The notes: generated from the sequence alone by a model not told the origin. A DNA stretch of 43,703 bases from Solibacteraceae bacterium (GCA_026984795.1 JALSRK010000054.1:1-43703); one strand, 5' to 3'; positions 1 to 8,440 are shown, counted from the first letter of the stretch. Numbers and translations: made by a program.

Positions 1-1
1 C

Positions 2-370
2 GGCAAGTGGCACGTCTTCACCCGCGGCGGCCGCGACGACGAGGGCATCGACGCCATCGAGTGGGCGGTGCGGGCCGAGGCGCTCGGAGCCGGCGAGATC
101 CTGCTGACTTCGATGGACACCGACGGCGTCCAGGGCGGGTTCGATCTGGACCTGACCAGGACGGTCTCCCGCGCCACGAAGATCCCCGTGATCGCCTCCG
201 GCGGGGCAGGGAAGCCGGAGGACTTCCTCGAAGTTCTGACCGAAGGAGAAGCCGACGCCGCGCTGGCTGCCTCCATCTTCCACTACGGCACGTACACGGT
301 GAACGACCTCAAGGAGTTTCTCGACAAGCACGGCGTGCCGGTACGCACGGTTGCGGCGCCGGCAGCGTGA
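2..370 (+). CDS. hisF: HisF, imidazole glycerol phosphate synthase cyclase subunit (3' part)
   Basis: This is the C-terminal 122 residues of a TIM-barrel protein whose 5' end lies outside the window. HisF uses ammonia delivered by the glutaminase HisH to turn PRFAR into imidazole glycerol phosphate and AICAR in cytosolic histidine synthesis. Diagnostic segments are the G-E-I-L-L-T-S-M-D-x-D-G stretch, which carries the second catalytic Asp and the phosphate-loop Gly, and I-A-S-G-G-A-G near the end of the barrel. Both match the family closely. The reading frame is open from base 2 to the TGA at 368-370. hisA follows after 29 bases on the same strand, so both are probably in one histidine operon. 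The call is firm and only the truncation limits it. Confidence 0.95.
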   Translation, partial: GKWHVFTRGGRDDEGIDAIEWAVRAEALGAGEILLTSMDTDGVQGGFDLDLTRTVSRATKIPVIASGGAGKPEDFLEVLTEGEADAALAASIFHYGTYTVNDLKEFLDKHGVPVRTVAAPAA

Positions 371-399
371 GCGCGCGGGCCATTGAAGGGCGGATTCCG

Positions 400-1128
400 A
401 TGATCATCCCTTGCATCGACCTGATGGACGGCAAGGTCGTCCAGCTCATCCAGGGCAAGGAAAAGGCTCTCGAAGCCGACTCCCCCGCCGCCATGCTGGA
501 GAAGTTCGCCGCCTTCCCGGAGATCCAGGTCATCGACCTGGACGCGGCGATGGGGAAAGGCTCCAACGACGAACTGGTCGAATGGCTCGCCGCCCGCGCC
601 CGCTGCCGCGTGGGCGGTGGCGTCAGGGACGTGGCCCGGGCGGTGAAGCTCGTCGAGCAGGGCGCGCACCGGGTGATCGCCGGCACGGCGGCCTTCGACA
701 GCCAGGGTCCCCGGGTTGCGTTTCTGCAGGAGCTTTGCCGGGCCATCGGCCGCGAGCGCCTCCTGCTGGCGCTCGATTCCAAAGGCGGCCGCATCGTGGT
801 GAAGGGCTGGCAGGAGGCGACCAATCTCACCGCCGAACAGGTGATCCGCATGGTCGAGCCCTACTGCGGCGGCTTCCTGTGCACCTACGTAGACAAGGAG
901 GGCATGATGCAGGGTACCGACCTCGACTGGTTCCGCCGCCTTCGTGACGCCACCGCCCTGCCCATCACCGCCGCCGGCGGCATCACCACCATGGACGACA
1001 TCCGGGCCTTGACTGCCATGAAGATCGACTGCGCCATCGGCATGGCCATCTACACCGGCCGGCTCGATCTCGACGAACTCGCCCGCTGGAACCGTACCGC
1101 CGTCAGCGGGCAGACGGGCGCTTCTTAG
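400..1128 (+). CDS. hisA: HisA-type ProFAR isomerase
   Basis: This 242-residue TIM-barrel protein fits the phosphoribosylformimino-AICAR-phosphate isomerase family, which performs the Amadori rearrangement just before the HisF step in histidine synthesis. The two catalytic acids are present: Asp7 in I-D-L-M-D-G and Asp126 in A-L-D-S-K-G. The phosphate-binding stretches V-G-G-G-V-R (about residues 71-76) and A-A-G-G-I-T are also in place. Length is normal for HisA. The ATG at 400 was chosen because the frame upstream of it only shadows hisF, and a purine-rich GAAGGG lies about ten bases ahead. The middle of the protein (C-T-Y-V-D-K-E-G) is less like enterobacterial HisA, so some divergence is present, but the catalytic pair and the hisF neighbour make the call strong. 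The 3' end overlaps the convergent zinc-ribbon gene by 26 bases. Confidence 0.9.
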   Translation: MIIPCIDLMDGKVVQLIQGKEKALEADSPAAMLEKFAAFPEIQVIDLDAAMGKGSNDELVEWLAARARCRVGGGVRDVARAVKLVEQGAHRVIAGTAAFDSQGPRVAFLQELCRAIGRERLLLALDSKGGRIVVKGWQEATNLTAEQVIRMVEPYCGGFLCTYVDKEGMMQGTDLDWFRRLRDATALPITAAGGITTMDDIRALTAMKIDCAIGMAIYTGRLDLDELARWNRTAVSGQTGAS

Positions 1129-1486
1129 GATTCCATCGAGGCCTCAGGCTCACGAAGTTCACCCGGCAGATCTCGCAGCGCTGCTGCTTCCACCCGATGT
1201 AAGTAAGCGCCCGCTTGTAAAAAGGGGGCAGGTAGTACTTCTCGGACCAGTCGCGCAGAACCATCGACGCGCAAAGAGGACACCTGGCATAGAAAACATC
1301 CGGCGTCCGCCAGGGATGATCTGGGAAACGGTGATCACAAGCCCGGCAGCGCACGTACTGGAAGCCGGCCCAAGCGGCGAGCTTTTCTTTCAGCGTCCGC
1401 GGCCGCGAGAGCCGCACATCCACCGAGCCGCAGCCGGGACAAGACCGGATCGCCCGCTTCACGGCAGGAAGCTGAGCCCGGGCCAT
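1103..1486 (-). CDS. Small cysteine-rich zinc-ribbon protein, function unknown
   Basis: This 127-residue basic protein has four CxxC knuckles (C-P-G-C, C-R-A-C, C-P-L-C, C-E-I-C) spread along its length, which suggests two zinc-ribbon sites. I recognise no catalytic motif or named family. It is the last gene of a three-gene minus-strand group after a HipA-like kinase and a class IV aminotransferase. The chosen ATG at 1486 lies 7 bases past the aminotransferase stop, and a GGAG overlapping that stop codon serves as ribosome site, which implies translational coupling. A longer reading from 1537 would overlap the upstream gene by 44 bases and is less likely. The C-terminal tail is Arg/Lys-rich, so nucleic-acid binding is possible but unproven. 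Confidence 0.65.
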   Translation of the reverse strand: MARAQLPAVKRAIRSCPGCGSVDVRLSRPRTLKEKLAAWAGFQYVRCRACDHRFPDHPWRTPDVFYARCPLCASMVLRDWSEKYYLPPFYKRALTYIGWKQQRCEICRVNFVSLRPRWNPKKRPSAR

Positions 1487-1493
1487 GGCACGT

Positions 1494-2357
1494 TCAACTC
1501 CGGGCCGCGCGCCGCTCGGCGACGTACCGCTCGACATAGGCAGTGAACGCGCGCTCCACCGGCTCCCGGGCCGAACCCTGGTTGCGGATCTTCAGACCTT
1601 CGATCCCGAGCACCGGCAGCAGCCCGCGCGTCGTCGAGGTGAGGAACACCTCGTCGGCCGCTTCCAGATCCTCCAGCCGCAGGTCCTTCTCGCCGATGCT
1701 CACCCCCTCGACGTGGATCTCCTCGAGCAACAGCTCTCTGGTGATCCCCGGCAGGCACCCCGAGCTCAGCGGCGGCGTCCAGATCCGGTTCCCCACCGAG
1801 ACGAAGACGTTGGCCGAGGTGCACTCGCTCACTTGCCCGTGCTCGTTCAGCAGGATCACCTCGTCGAGGCCGCGGCTCTGCGCCTCTTCGAGCCACGTCA
1901 GGTTGTGCGACCACGACAGGATCTTCGCCCCCGCGAACGGCGAGGCGGCGAACCGGGCGTTCGGCGCCACGCCCAGCCGCACACCGGCGCCCCACTGCTT
2001 CGACTCGGCGGTGAAGGCGATTACGTCATAGTCCCGCTCGATACCCGGGCCTTCCCACATGCCGCCGCGGTTCCGGACGATCACCACACGCAACGTCGCG
2101 TTCCAGGCCTGATTCGCCTCGACCAGGCGGTACAGGCTGTCTTCCAGCTCTGCACTCTCTGGGGGGAAGGGAATCCTCATGCGGCCGGCGTCGCGGCGCA
2201 TCCGCGCCAGGTGCCTTTCGAAGGCGAACAGGACGCCCTCGACGACACGGACGGTCGAGAAGACCCCCCACCCGTTGAGGAGGCCCACCTGGCCGGGACT
2301 GAGCGTTCGGTCCGTGGCTGGCTGAATGCGGCCGTTGTGAAGAACGAAGGAATGCAC
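1494..2357 (-). CDS. PLP-dependent class IV aminotransferase / aminodeoxychorismate lyase-like
   Basis: This 287-residue protein belongs to fold-type IV PLP enzymes, which include branched-chain aminotransferase, D-amino-acid aminotransferase and 4-amino-4-deoxychorismate lyase. The likely Schiff-base lysine is Lys145 in G-A-K-I-L-S-W-S-H-N, and the cofactor-binding glutamate is Glu178 in V-S-E-C-T-S-A-N-V-F-V. A C-terminal T-S-T-T-R-G segment completes the phosphate-binding site. Sequence alone does not separate lyase from transaminase activity, so no gene symbol is given. The GTG at 2357 was chosen because homology begins right there (H-S-F-V-L-H-N-G). A longer frame reaches 2444 but would run 64 bases into the upstream HipA-like gene. 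The upstream stop is 23 bases away, so the pair is probably co-transcribed. Confidence 0.85.
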   Translation of the reverse strand: MHSFVLHNGRIQPATDRTLSPGQVGLLNGWGVFSTVRVVEGVLFAFERHLARMRRDAGRMRIPFPPESAELEDSLYRLVEANQAWNATLRVVIVRNRGGMWEGPGIERDYDVIAFTAESKQWGAGVRLGVAPNARFAASPFAGAKILSWSHNLTWLEEAQSRGLDEVILLNEHGQVSECTSANVFVSVGNRIWTPPLSSGCLPGITRELLLEEIHVEGVSIGEKDLRLEDLEAADEVFLTSTTRGLLPVLGIEGLKIRNQGSAREPVERAFTAYVERYVAERRAARS

Positions 2358-2380
2358 TGAATGCCTATTGTAGCCGAACT

Positions 2381-3232
2381 TCAGCGCCCCGCCGGCTGCA
2401 GGCGGGACCAGTTGGGAAACGGATTCCGCCCGGAGTCCCGGCATTCCTCGATCAGGTCAGGGACACGCCGCCTCCGCCTCAGGAGGTCCTCGAGCAAGTG
2501 CTCCAGATCCTCCTCCTCTCCCTCCAGCCACTCCAGCGGCACCCGGCGGAACGCCTCATCCATCACCTCTTCGGGGAAATGGATCACCCTTTCGAGCCAC
2601 GGCTCGAAATCGGCCCATCCACGGACTTCTTCGTACACGATCCGGCGGTAATAGAGCCCTTGCAGCGGAGAATCCCGGAACTGCCAGTGTGGCCCCTGGA
2701 AGACGTAGCCGTTGTCGATCATCTGGGCTATGAAGCCCCGGCGAGCGGAGACCGATCCGCTCTCTGGCGTCCCGGAGAGCTCGCCGCGGAAGAAGATCGC
2801 CTGCCGGGAATCGGCGTTCGTCGTCCACTTGTCGAAAACCAGGGCCCCGAGAAAGTGTTCGGCGTTGGTGACCTTCCTGAGTAGCGCGTCCGGAATGAAA
2901 TCGTAGACGGCGGTCCGGAACGGATCGCCCGGGAACCGCGACGCGAAATGCCGCCCCGCAGGGACCGGCTCGCGCCGGCTTCCCAACTGCACGTACAGTT
3001 CCGGATTCTCGGCTACGAAGCCATTCGTCACCTCGAGGACGGCGACCCGAGGCGTGGCGATCCCAAGGTACCCGAGCAGCGAAGCGGCTACCAGTTCGTT
3101 TACCAGGATCCGGCGATGCTGCGGGTTGTTGCGGAACTTCACCACGTAGAAGTTCCCGTCGGTCGCTTCCAGAAGGTGTGCCTGGGCGCCCCCGCGCATC
3201 TTCCGGATCAGGCGTCGGGCTTGAAGGGCCAT
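2381..3232 (-). CDS. HipA-like (HipA_2-type) kinase-fold protein
   Basis: This 283-residue cytosolic protein resembles the stand-alone HipA-like kinases rather than the 440-residue toxin HipA. Visible kinase features are a glycine-containing G-G-A-Q-A-H loop, Lys32 in V-V-K-F, a catalytic D-K-W-T-T-N-A-D run (Asp134, Asn139, Asp141) and an I-D-N-G metal-binding motif at 172-175. The C-terminal third is rich in acidic and then basic residues. No HipB-like antitoxin gene is adjacent. The downstream neighbours are a class IV aminotransferase and a zinc ribbon, so a toxin role is not supported by context. Its target is unknown. The ATG at 3232 has no obvious ribosome site and lies close behind an AT-rich patch, so a short or leaderless transcript is possible. 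Confidence 0.75.
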   Translation of the reverse strand: MALQARRLIRKMRGGAQAHLLEATDGNFYVVKFRNNPQHRRILVNELVAASLLGYLGIATPRVAVLEVTNGFVAENPELYVQLGSRREPVPAGRHFASRFPGDPFRTAVYDFIPDALLRKVTNAEHFLGALVFDKWTTNADSRQAIFFRGELSGTPESGSVSARRGFIAQMIDNGYVFQGPHWQFRDSPLQGLYYRRIVYEEVRGWADFEPWLERVIHFPEEVMDEAFRRVPLEWLEGEEEDLEHLLEDLLRRRRRVPDLIEECRDSGRNPFPNWSRLQPAGR

Positions 3233-3350
3233 GAAAATGGGGTAGACTTATGTGTTTACCACACCGGCCGGCCCCTTTGGAGCTGCTCGCCGATGGTCCT
3301 CGAAGTGTGAAGGCCAACCGCGGCGGCCGGCACGTTGGGAGAAAGTTCCG

Positions 3351-3575
3351 ATGGCTGACGAAACTACCCCAATGGCGTTTACGCCGCGCAGTAAGGACGA
3401 AATTGCCCTCGAATTGATGAAATTCGTCGCGATTACCACCGGCTACGGCAAAGGCGCGCCCGCCGCCGGTTTCGGCGGCAAGCACGCCCGGACGCCGGAG
3501 GAGCATGCCGAGGCCCTCCTCCAGCTTTATGACCGCTGCCGGGCGCTTCTCTACAAAGCTCCGGGGGCCGGGTGA
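3351..3575 (+). CDS. Small hypothetical protein (74 aa)
   Basis: This short reading frame has a good ribosome site (GGGAG about 8 bases before the ATG at 3351). It encodes a soluble, mildly basic protein with no membrane segment. The C-terminal half, with T-P-E-E-H-A-E-A-L-L-Q-L-Y-D-R-C, looks like an amphipathic helix. It is transcribed divergently from the HipA-like gene and ends 9 bases before the end of the convergent histone-like gene. I do not recognise the family. Gene status rests on the ribosome site, the fit between neighbours and a plausible composition. Confidence 0.6.
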   Translation: MADETTPMAFTPRSKDEIALELMKFVAITTGYGKGAPAAGFGGKHARTPEEHAEALLQLYDRCRALLYKAPGAG

Positions 3576-3584
3576 CCAGCGGCG

Positions 3585-4346
3585 CTACTTCTTCGGGGAC
3601 TTCGGCGCCGCTTTTTTCGCTGCCTTCTTGCCGGCTGTTTTCTTGGCTTTAGCCGAGGCGGCCTTCTTCGCCGCTTTCTGGGCTTTCCTCCCCGAGGGCT
3701 TCTTGACCGCTTTCTTGGCCTTCGTAGCTGCCCTCTTCCCGGCTTTCTTGGCCGCCGCCTTTTTCACAGGAGCCTTCTTGACGGTTTTCTTGGCGGCCTT
3801 TCCCGCCGCCTTTTTCGCGGCCGTCTTCTTGGCTGCCTTCTTGGCCGGGGCCTTCTTGGCGGCCTTCTTCTTCGCTTTGCGTGCCGCGGCCTCCTTGGGC
3901 TTTGGGGTTACGGCTTTCTTCGCAGTCTTCTTCGGGCCCGCCCGTCTGGGCCTCCGTGCCGGTTTCTCCTCCGGGGGCTCGGGCGCCTCAGCCTTTTCTT
4001 CCTCGGAGGAAGGCGCTTCCGGAGCGGCAGCCGGGGCCTCGGCCGGCTCTGGAGGCTGGGCGGGGGGTGGTCCGGCCGCGGCCGTAGCGGGCGCCTCGGG
4101 GGGGGCGGCGCCTTCTTCGGTCTCTTCCTCCTCCGCCGGAGGCTCTACGGCCGGCGGCGCCTTACTTTCCGGTTCGGCGGCAGGGGCCTCTGCTGCGGAC
4201 GGCTCCCGTTGCGCATCCGGGGCCGCTTCGTCCTCGGTGTCCGCTTCGTACTGGTCGATCTCGGCTTCTACCTCGACATCGAGGGGCTGGAACCCGGATT
4301 GTTCGGCCTCCTCATCGGGTGCGGCGAGATAGCGGAACGCATCCAT
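3585..4346 (-). CDS. Lys/Ala-rich histone H1-like protein with acidic Pro/Glu-rich N-terminal half
   Basis: The 253-residue product has two contrasting halves. Residues from about 15 to 135 are rich in Glu, Pro and Ala and strongly acidic. Residues from about 140 to the end are almost pure Lys/Ala/Pro, with tandem K-K-A-A-K-K-A-type units like the C-terminal tail of histone H1 and the bacterial HctA/AlgP group. The basic tail should bind DNA non-specifically, while the acidic part could moderate binding or interact with proteins (inference). The ATG at 4346 is chosen because AAGGAG lies 9 bases upstream; the open frame to 4394 has no such site. The low-complexity tail is prone to length changes between strains. 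No partner gene is evident. Confidence 0.75.
   Translation of the reverse strand: MDAFRYLAAPDEEAEQSGFQPLDVEVEAEIDQYEADTEDEAAPDAQREPSAAEAPAAEPESKAPPAVEPPAEEEETEEGAAPPEAPATAAAGPPPAQPPEPAEAPAAAPEAPSSEEEKAEAPEPPEEKPARRPRRAGPKKTAKKAVTPKPKEAAARKAKKKAAKKAPAKKAAKKTAAKKAAGKAAKKTVKKAPVKKAAAKKAGKRAATKAKKAVKKPSGRKAQKAAKKAASAKAKKTAGKKAAKKAAPKSPKK
3596..3900 (-). repeat. Degenerate tandem coding repeats in the histone-like tail
   Basis: The DNA for the basic tail is made of imperfect units around GCCTTCTTGGC/GCTTTCTTGGC on the plus strand, which encode Ala-Lys-Lys-Ala units on the minus strand. Unit spacing is irregular, so this is a low-complexity coding repeat rather than a clean satellite. It could expand or contract by slippage. 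Confidence 0.6.
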
Positions 4347-4460
4347 GGCTTTCTTCTCCTTGCTCTGTCGCCGGAATCCGGCGCTGCGGAACACAGCGCC
4401 TCAGGCTCATCCATAGAATAGCGCGATGGTGCGCAGAGGCAATAGGTCCCCGACGAAAGA

Positions 4461-6056
4461 TCAACTGCCGGCTGAGCTGTTCGCCCGCCGCCATGCCGCC
4501 GAGTCGCTCGGCTGCCGCGCGCGGCGGCGTCCGGCCGTTCTCCCAGCGCTCGAGGCCACCGGAATCACCAGCAGATCGCCGGATCTAGGCGGTCCGGTCC
4601 GTCCCCCGTTGACGGCGGCGATCTGATCTGAGGTGGTGTCGTAGTAACCGGCGATTTCCGCCATCGTCTCCCCTTCGCTGACCCGGTGCACTCGCCACGA
4701 CGTCCGATACGCGGGCGGGATCTGGGAGAGAGCGGCCAGCAGGAAACCAGCCGTGCCTTTCGGCACGTGGACCGGATACCCCGGTGGGACGATGTCCCGC
4801 AGGAGTGCCGGATTCAAGGCGCGTAGATCCTCCAATCGCCGGCCCAGAATGTCGGCGATCAGCAGCAGGTGCGTCGCGGCCCCCATTTCGATCGTGTTGT
4901 ACTCGAGCGGCCGATCCTCGGCCACCGGCCCCAGCCCGAATTCCTCCGGCGCCGAGGCGACTGCGATCGCCGCCAGAACCAATGGCACGTACCTCCGGGT
5001 CTGGCGCGGCAGCACACGCCGGCGGCTCAACTCCCAGAAATCGGCGTAGCCGGTCCGGCGGACCCCACGCTGCACCCGCCCCGGGCCGGCGTTGTAGGCG
5101 GCCATGGCCAGATACCAGTCGCCCAGGCGCTCATAGAGGTCCCGCAGATGCCGTGCGGCGGCGCGGGTCGCCTTCTCCGGATCGAGCCGGTCGTCGTAGT
5201 AGCGCGTCCGCCGCAGCCCGTATTCCCGGCCGCGGAGCCTCATGATCTGCCACAGGCCCGCCGCCCGTTTCCGTGACACCGCCCGGGGCTGGTAGCCCGA
5301 TTCGACCAGCGCCAGGTACATCAGCTCCCTCGGTATCCCTTCTTCATCAAAGACCCGCTCGATCATCGGCCGGTAACGGCCCAGCCGGCGGAGACTTTCG
5401 AGGAAGGGTTTGCGGCCCCGCGGCGAGGTGAAATACCGGATGTACCGCATCACCTCGCCGTTGATCTCCAGCGGCAACTGGGTGACCGGCAGTTTCAATC
5501 GGCCTGGGACGTCCAGCTCCACGTTGGGATCGACAGGGAAGGTGAGGGCGAGCAGATCTTCAAGAGGCGATTCCGGGAACGCCGGTTTCCGCCGCTCGCG
5601 CTCGAGAGCCCGGAGCTCGAAATCGTAGATCGCCTTGGCCATCTCCCGGCACTTTTCCCGGACGCGGTCCCGGTCGAACGCGCCGGCCGGCGACCTGAGC
5701 AGGGCGCCGATCGCCTCGTCGAAGAGCCGCCGAGCGATTTCATAGTCCCCCTCTCGGTAGAACGTCCGGCCGGCCTGGAATCGGGCCTCGGCGTCTTCGA
5801 GGACTGCGTCCGTCTCCGGCGTGGCTAGAGGAGCGCGCACCGCCGCCTCGACGAATTCCGGAACCTGTGACGGCGCTGGAGGCGGGATCGTCGGGGCGGC
5901 GGGAAAAGCCGCCCGGGGGGGTGGGGGCGTAGACGCCAGATGCGCCTTCCCGGGGCCGAATGGACCACACGCGGCCAGCATCGCGGCCAGCGCCGCTCCG
6001 GCTGCCAGGCGCGCCGGCAGCCCTTGTCCCGCCGACTTCCGCCTATCCCGGCCCAC
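4461..6056 (-). CDS. mltD: MltD-type membrane-bound lytic transglycosylase lipoprotein with LysM
   Basis: The 531-residue protein cuts peptidoglycan glycan strands to give 1,6-anhydro-muropeptides in the periplasm. An N-terminal signal ends in the lipobox L-A-A-C (Cys30), so it should be anchored to a membrane. A Pro-rich linker and a helical region follow. The SLT domain has the catalytic Glu252 in A-L-V-E-S-G-Y-Q-P, then G-L-W-Q-I-M (267-272) and A-Y-N-A-G-P-G-R-V (320-328), the classic family 1 motifs. A LysM-like segment at about 457-500 (S-E-G-E-T-M-A-E-I-A) should bind glycan. The GTG start at 6056 has GGGAGG 11 bases upstream. It lies 66 bases after the EF-G-like gene on the same strand. 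The very C-terminus is Arg/Ser-rich without known function. Confidence 0.88.
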   Translation of the reverse strand: MGRDRRKSAGQGLPARLAAGAALAAMLAACGPFGPGKAHLASTPPPPRAAFPAAPTIPPPAPSQVPEFVEAAVRAPLATPETDAVLEDAEARFQAGRTFYREGDYEIARRLFDEAIGALLRSPAGAFDRDRVREKCREMAKAIYDFELRALERERRKPAFPESPLEDLLALTFPVDPNVELDVPGRLKLPVTQLPLEINGEVMRYIRYFTSPRGRKPFLESLRRLGRYRPMIERVFDEEGIPRELMYLALVESGYQPRAVSRKRAAGLWQIMRLRGREYGLRRTRYYDDRLDPEKATRAAARHLRDLYERLGDWYLAMAAYNAGPGRVQRGVRRTGYADFWELSRRRVLPRQTRRYVPLVLAAIAVASAPEEFGLGPVAEDRPLEYNTIEMGAATHLLLIADILGRRLEDLRALNPALLRDIVPPGYPVHVPKGTAGFLLAALSQIPPAYRTSWRVHRVSEGETMAEIAGYYDTTSDQIAAVNGGRTGPPRSGDLLVIPVASSAGRTAGRRRARQPSDSAAWRRANSSAGS

Positions 6057-6122
6057 TAGCGCGTGGTCCTCCCTTCCGCCTGCGGCATCGCGGGTCCAGC
6101 TCCCAGATCGGCGTCCGCCGCC

Positions 6123-8219
6123 TCAGTCCTCCTCTTCTTCCACGCCTTCGCGGGCCGCCTTGGCCTGCGCGATGATCTTCTCCGCGATGTGCTGCGGGAC
6201 GAAGTCGTAATGGTCGAACTCCATGCTGAATGACGCCCGGCCCTGAGTGATGGAGGTCAGATCGTTCTGATAGGTCAGCATCTCCGCCATGGGGACGAAG
6301 GCCCGGATGATCTGCTTGTTGCCTTTGATGTCCGTGCCCGCGATCCGGCCGCGGCGGCTGTTCAGATCGCCCATGATGTCGCCCGCGAACTCCACCGGCG
6401 CCTGGATCTCGACCTTCATGATCGGCTCCAGTAGCGCCGGTTTGGCCTGCTCCATTGCCAGCCGAAAGGCCTTGCGCCCAGCCAGCTTGAACGACAGCTC
6501 GTTGGAGTCCACTTCGTGGTACTGGCCGTCGTAGAGTTCCACCTTGAAATCGACCACCGGGTAACCGGCCAGGTACCCCTGTTCGGCGGCCTCGAGGATC
6601 CCTTTCTCGACCGCCGGGATGAATTGCTTCGGGATGGCTCCGCCGAAGATGTTGTTGACGAACTCGAACTTCTCTCCGCGGGGCAGCGGAGAGACGCGGA
6701 TCTTGCAGTCACCGAACTGCCCGTGCCCGCCGGTCTGTTTCTTGTGCCGGCCGTGGACGTCCGCCGTGCCCCGGATCGTCTCCCGGTAGGGAATCTTCGG
6801 CGCCCGCAGCTCCACCTTCACGTTGTAACGCTTGTTCAGCTTGCTGACGACGACCTCGACCTGCTGCTGCCCGCTGCCGGCCAGCAGGAACTCCTTGGTC
6901 TGCGGATCTCGGTAGAAACGCAGTGAGGGGTCCTCCTCGAGGATCTTCTGGATCGCCTGCCCCATTTTGTCCTCGTCGCTGCGCGAGGCCGCCGTGACGG
7001 CGAAGGCGATCGACGGCTCGGGCAACTGCACCGGCGGATAGACGATTTCGGCGCCCTTCTCATAGAGCGTGTCGCCGGTCAGCGTGTCCTTGAGCTTCGC
7101 CACGCCGCCGATGTCGCCGGCGTGCAGTTCCGTGACCGGAACCAGCTCCTTGCCGCGGATACAGCCGATGTGGGCCAGGCGCTCCGTGTTCCGGGTCCGG
7201 GCGTTGACGAGCGCCGCATCGTTCTTGATCACGCCGGAGCAGACCTTGAAGTAGGAAACCCGGCCCGCGAACGGGTCGGCCATCGTCTTGAAAACAAAGA
7301 TCGATTGCGGCTGATCGTCGGCGATGGGCCGCTCGAGTTCCTCGTCGCCGGATCTGCCCTTCAGCACCGGCCGTTCCACCGGAGCCGGACACGCGTCCAC
7401 CAGGAAGTCCAGGATCCGGTCGGCGCCGATGTTGTGGAGAGCCGAAGCGCAAAGAACGGGGTACAGCCGCCGCTCCTTCAGCGCTTCCCGGAGACCCTCC
7501 ACGATGCGTTCTTCGGGCAGCGTTCCCTTGTCGAAGAATTCCTCCATCAGCTCGTCTTTCCCCTCGGCCACCATCTCGACGAGCTGCTCATGGGCCGTCT
7601 GGGCCGCCTCGAGGGCTTCGGCGGGAATCTCGGTCTCCTGGCCCGTTCCTTTCCCATCCCTTTCGTAAGTGAAGGCCTTCATCGTGATCAAGTCGATCAC
7701 GCCCCGGAAGCTCTGTTCGGAGCCCAGCGGGAGCTGCACCGGCACCACCTGGCGGCCGAACGCCTCCCGAATGCTCTCTACGGCCCGCTCGAAATCGGCC
7801 CGCTCGCGCTCCATTTTGTTGACCACCAGCAGGCGCGGCAGCCGGAAGTCCTCAGCAAAGGCCCACACCTTTTCCGTCTGAACTTCCACCCCCGCTACCC
7901 CATCGACCACCACCAGCGCGCTGTCGGCGGCCACCAGCGACGCCTTCGTGTCGTTGATGAACATGTTGAAACCGGGGGTGTCCAGCAGGTTGATCTTGTG
8001 CTTGTTCCACTCGACGAAGGCCACGCCGGTGGAGATGGTGATCTTACGGTTGACCTCTTCCTCGTCGAAGTCCGTGATCGTGTTGCCCTCGTCCACGCGC
8101 GTCAGCCGCGTCGTGACCCCGGCCGTGTACAGGATCCCGGCCACCAGGGTTGTCTTCCCGGAATTCCCATGACCGACTACGCCCACATTGCGAATTTCCT
8201 TGCCTGTATATACCTTCAC
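6123..8219 (-). CDS. EF-G-like translational GTPase paralog (EF-G-2 type)
   Basis: At 698 residues it has the full five-domain EF-G layout. The P-loop is G-H-G-N-S-G-K-T-T-L (16-25), G3 is D-T-P-G (80-83), and the domain IV region contains H-G-R-H-K-K-Q-T-G-G-H-G-Q-F. Several residues depart from housekeeping EF-G. Switch I reads R-K-I-T-I instead of R-G-I-T-I, the catalytic His after D-T-P-G is Phe84, and G4 is N-K-M-E (134-137) instead of N-K-x-D. These deviations place it with EF-G-2-like paralogs rather than the canonical fusA product of the str operon, and no rps/tuf genes are nearby. Function is uncertain; a GTP-binding ribosome factor is the conservative reading. The GTG start at 8219 follows AAGGAG with 8-base spacing. 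Confidence 0.85.
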   Translation of the reverse strand: MKVYTGKEIRNVGVVGHGNSGKTTLVAGILYTAGVTTRLTRVDEGNTITDFDEEEVNRKITISTGVAFVEWNKHKINLLDTPGFNMFINDTKASLVAADSALVVVDGVAGVEVQTEKVWAFAEDFRLPRLLVVNKMERERADFERAVESIREAFGRQVVPVQLPLGSEQSFRGVIDLITMKAFTYERDGKGTGQETEIPAEALEAAQTAHEQLVEMVAEGKDELMEEFFDKGTLPEERIVEGLREALKERRLYPVLCASALHNIGADRILDFLVDACPAPVERPVLKGRSGDEELERPIADDQPQSIFVFKTMADPFAGRVSYFKVCSGVIKNDAALVNARTRNTERLAHIGCIRGKELVPVTELHAGDIGGVAKLKDTLTGDTLYEKGAEIVYPPVQLPEPSIAFAVTAASRSDEDKMGQAIQKILEEDPSLRFYRDPQTKEFLLAGSGQQQVEVVVSKLNKRYNVKVELRAPKIPYRETIRGTADVHGRHKKQTGGHGQFGDCKIRVSPLPRGEKFEFVNNIFGGAIPKQFIPAVEKGILEAAEQGYLAGYPVVDFKVELYDGQYHEVDSNELSFKLAGRKAFRLAMEQAKPALLEPIMKVEIQAPVEFAGDIMGDLNSRRGRIAGTDIKGNKQIIRAFVPMAEMLTYQNDLTSITQGRASFSMEFDHYDFVPQHIAEKIIAQAKAAREGVEEEED

Positions 8220-8389
8220 GGAACCGACTCCTTGCGGGGTGCAGTGGCCGGCGGCAACCAGCCTAGATCCTGAATCTTAGCACAGCGGCGTTCGCCCCTT
8301 CAGAGGTGCGCGCGCTGGCGGCGCCGGCGGATTTGCGGATGCCCGCGCGCCGCTCCAGCCGTTCGAGCCGGCGCCGGGCGGGCTCGAAG

Positions 8390-8418
8390 TGGACGGCGCG
8401 ACCGAATGTGTGTATTAT
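8390..8418 (+). promoter_or_regulatory. Candidate sigma-70-type promoter for cysH-cysC
   Basis: A TGGACG box (8390-8395) is separated by exactly 17 bases from TATTAT (8413-8418), and the cysH start is 23 bases further on. It lies in an AT-richer patch of the 221-base gap between the divergent EF-G-like and cysH genes. It is read from sequence only. Confidence 0.45.
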
Positions 8419-8440
8419 AGATAGGGAATAGGGAGTATCT

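Noticed and set aside
2381-3232. HipBA toxin-antitoxin system
   Set aside because: Only a short HipA-like kinase is present; no HipB-like gene on either side.
3596-3900. CRISPR-like or satellite repeat
   Set aside because: The repeats are coding Lys/Ala units without uniform repeat length or unique spacers.
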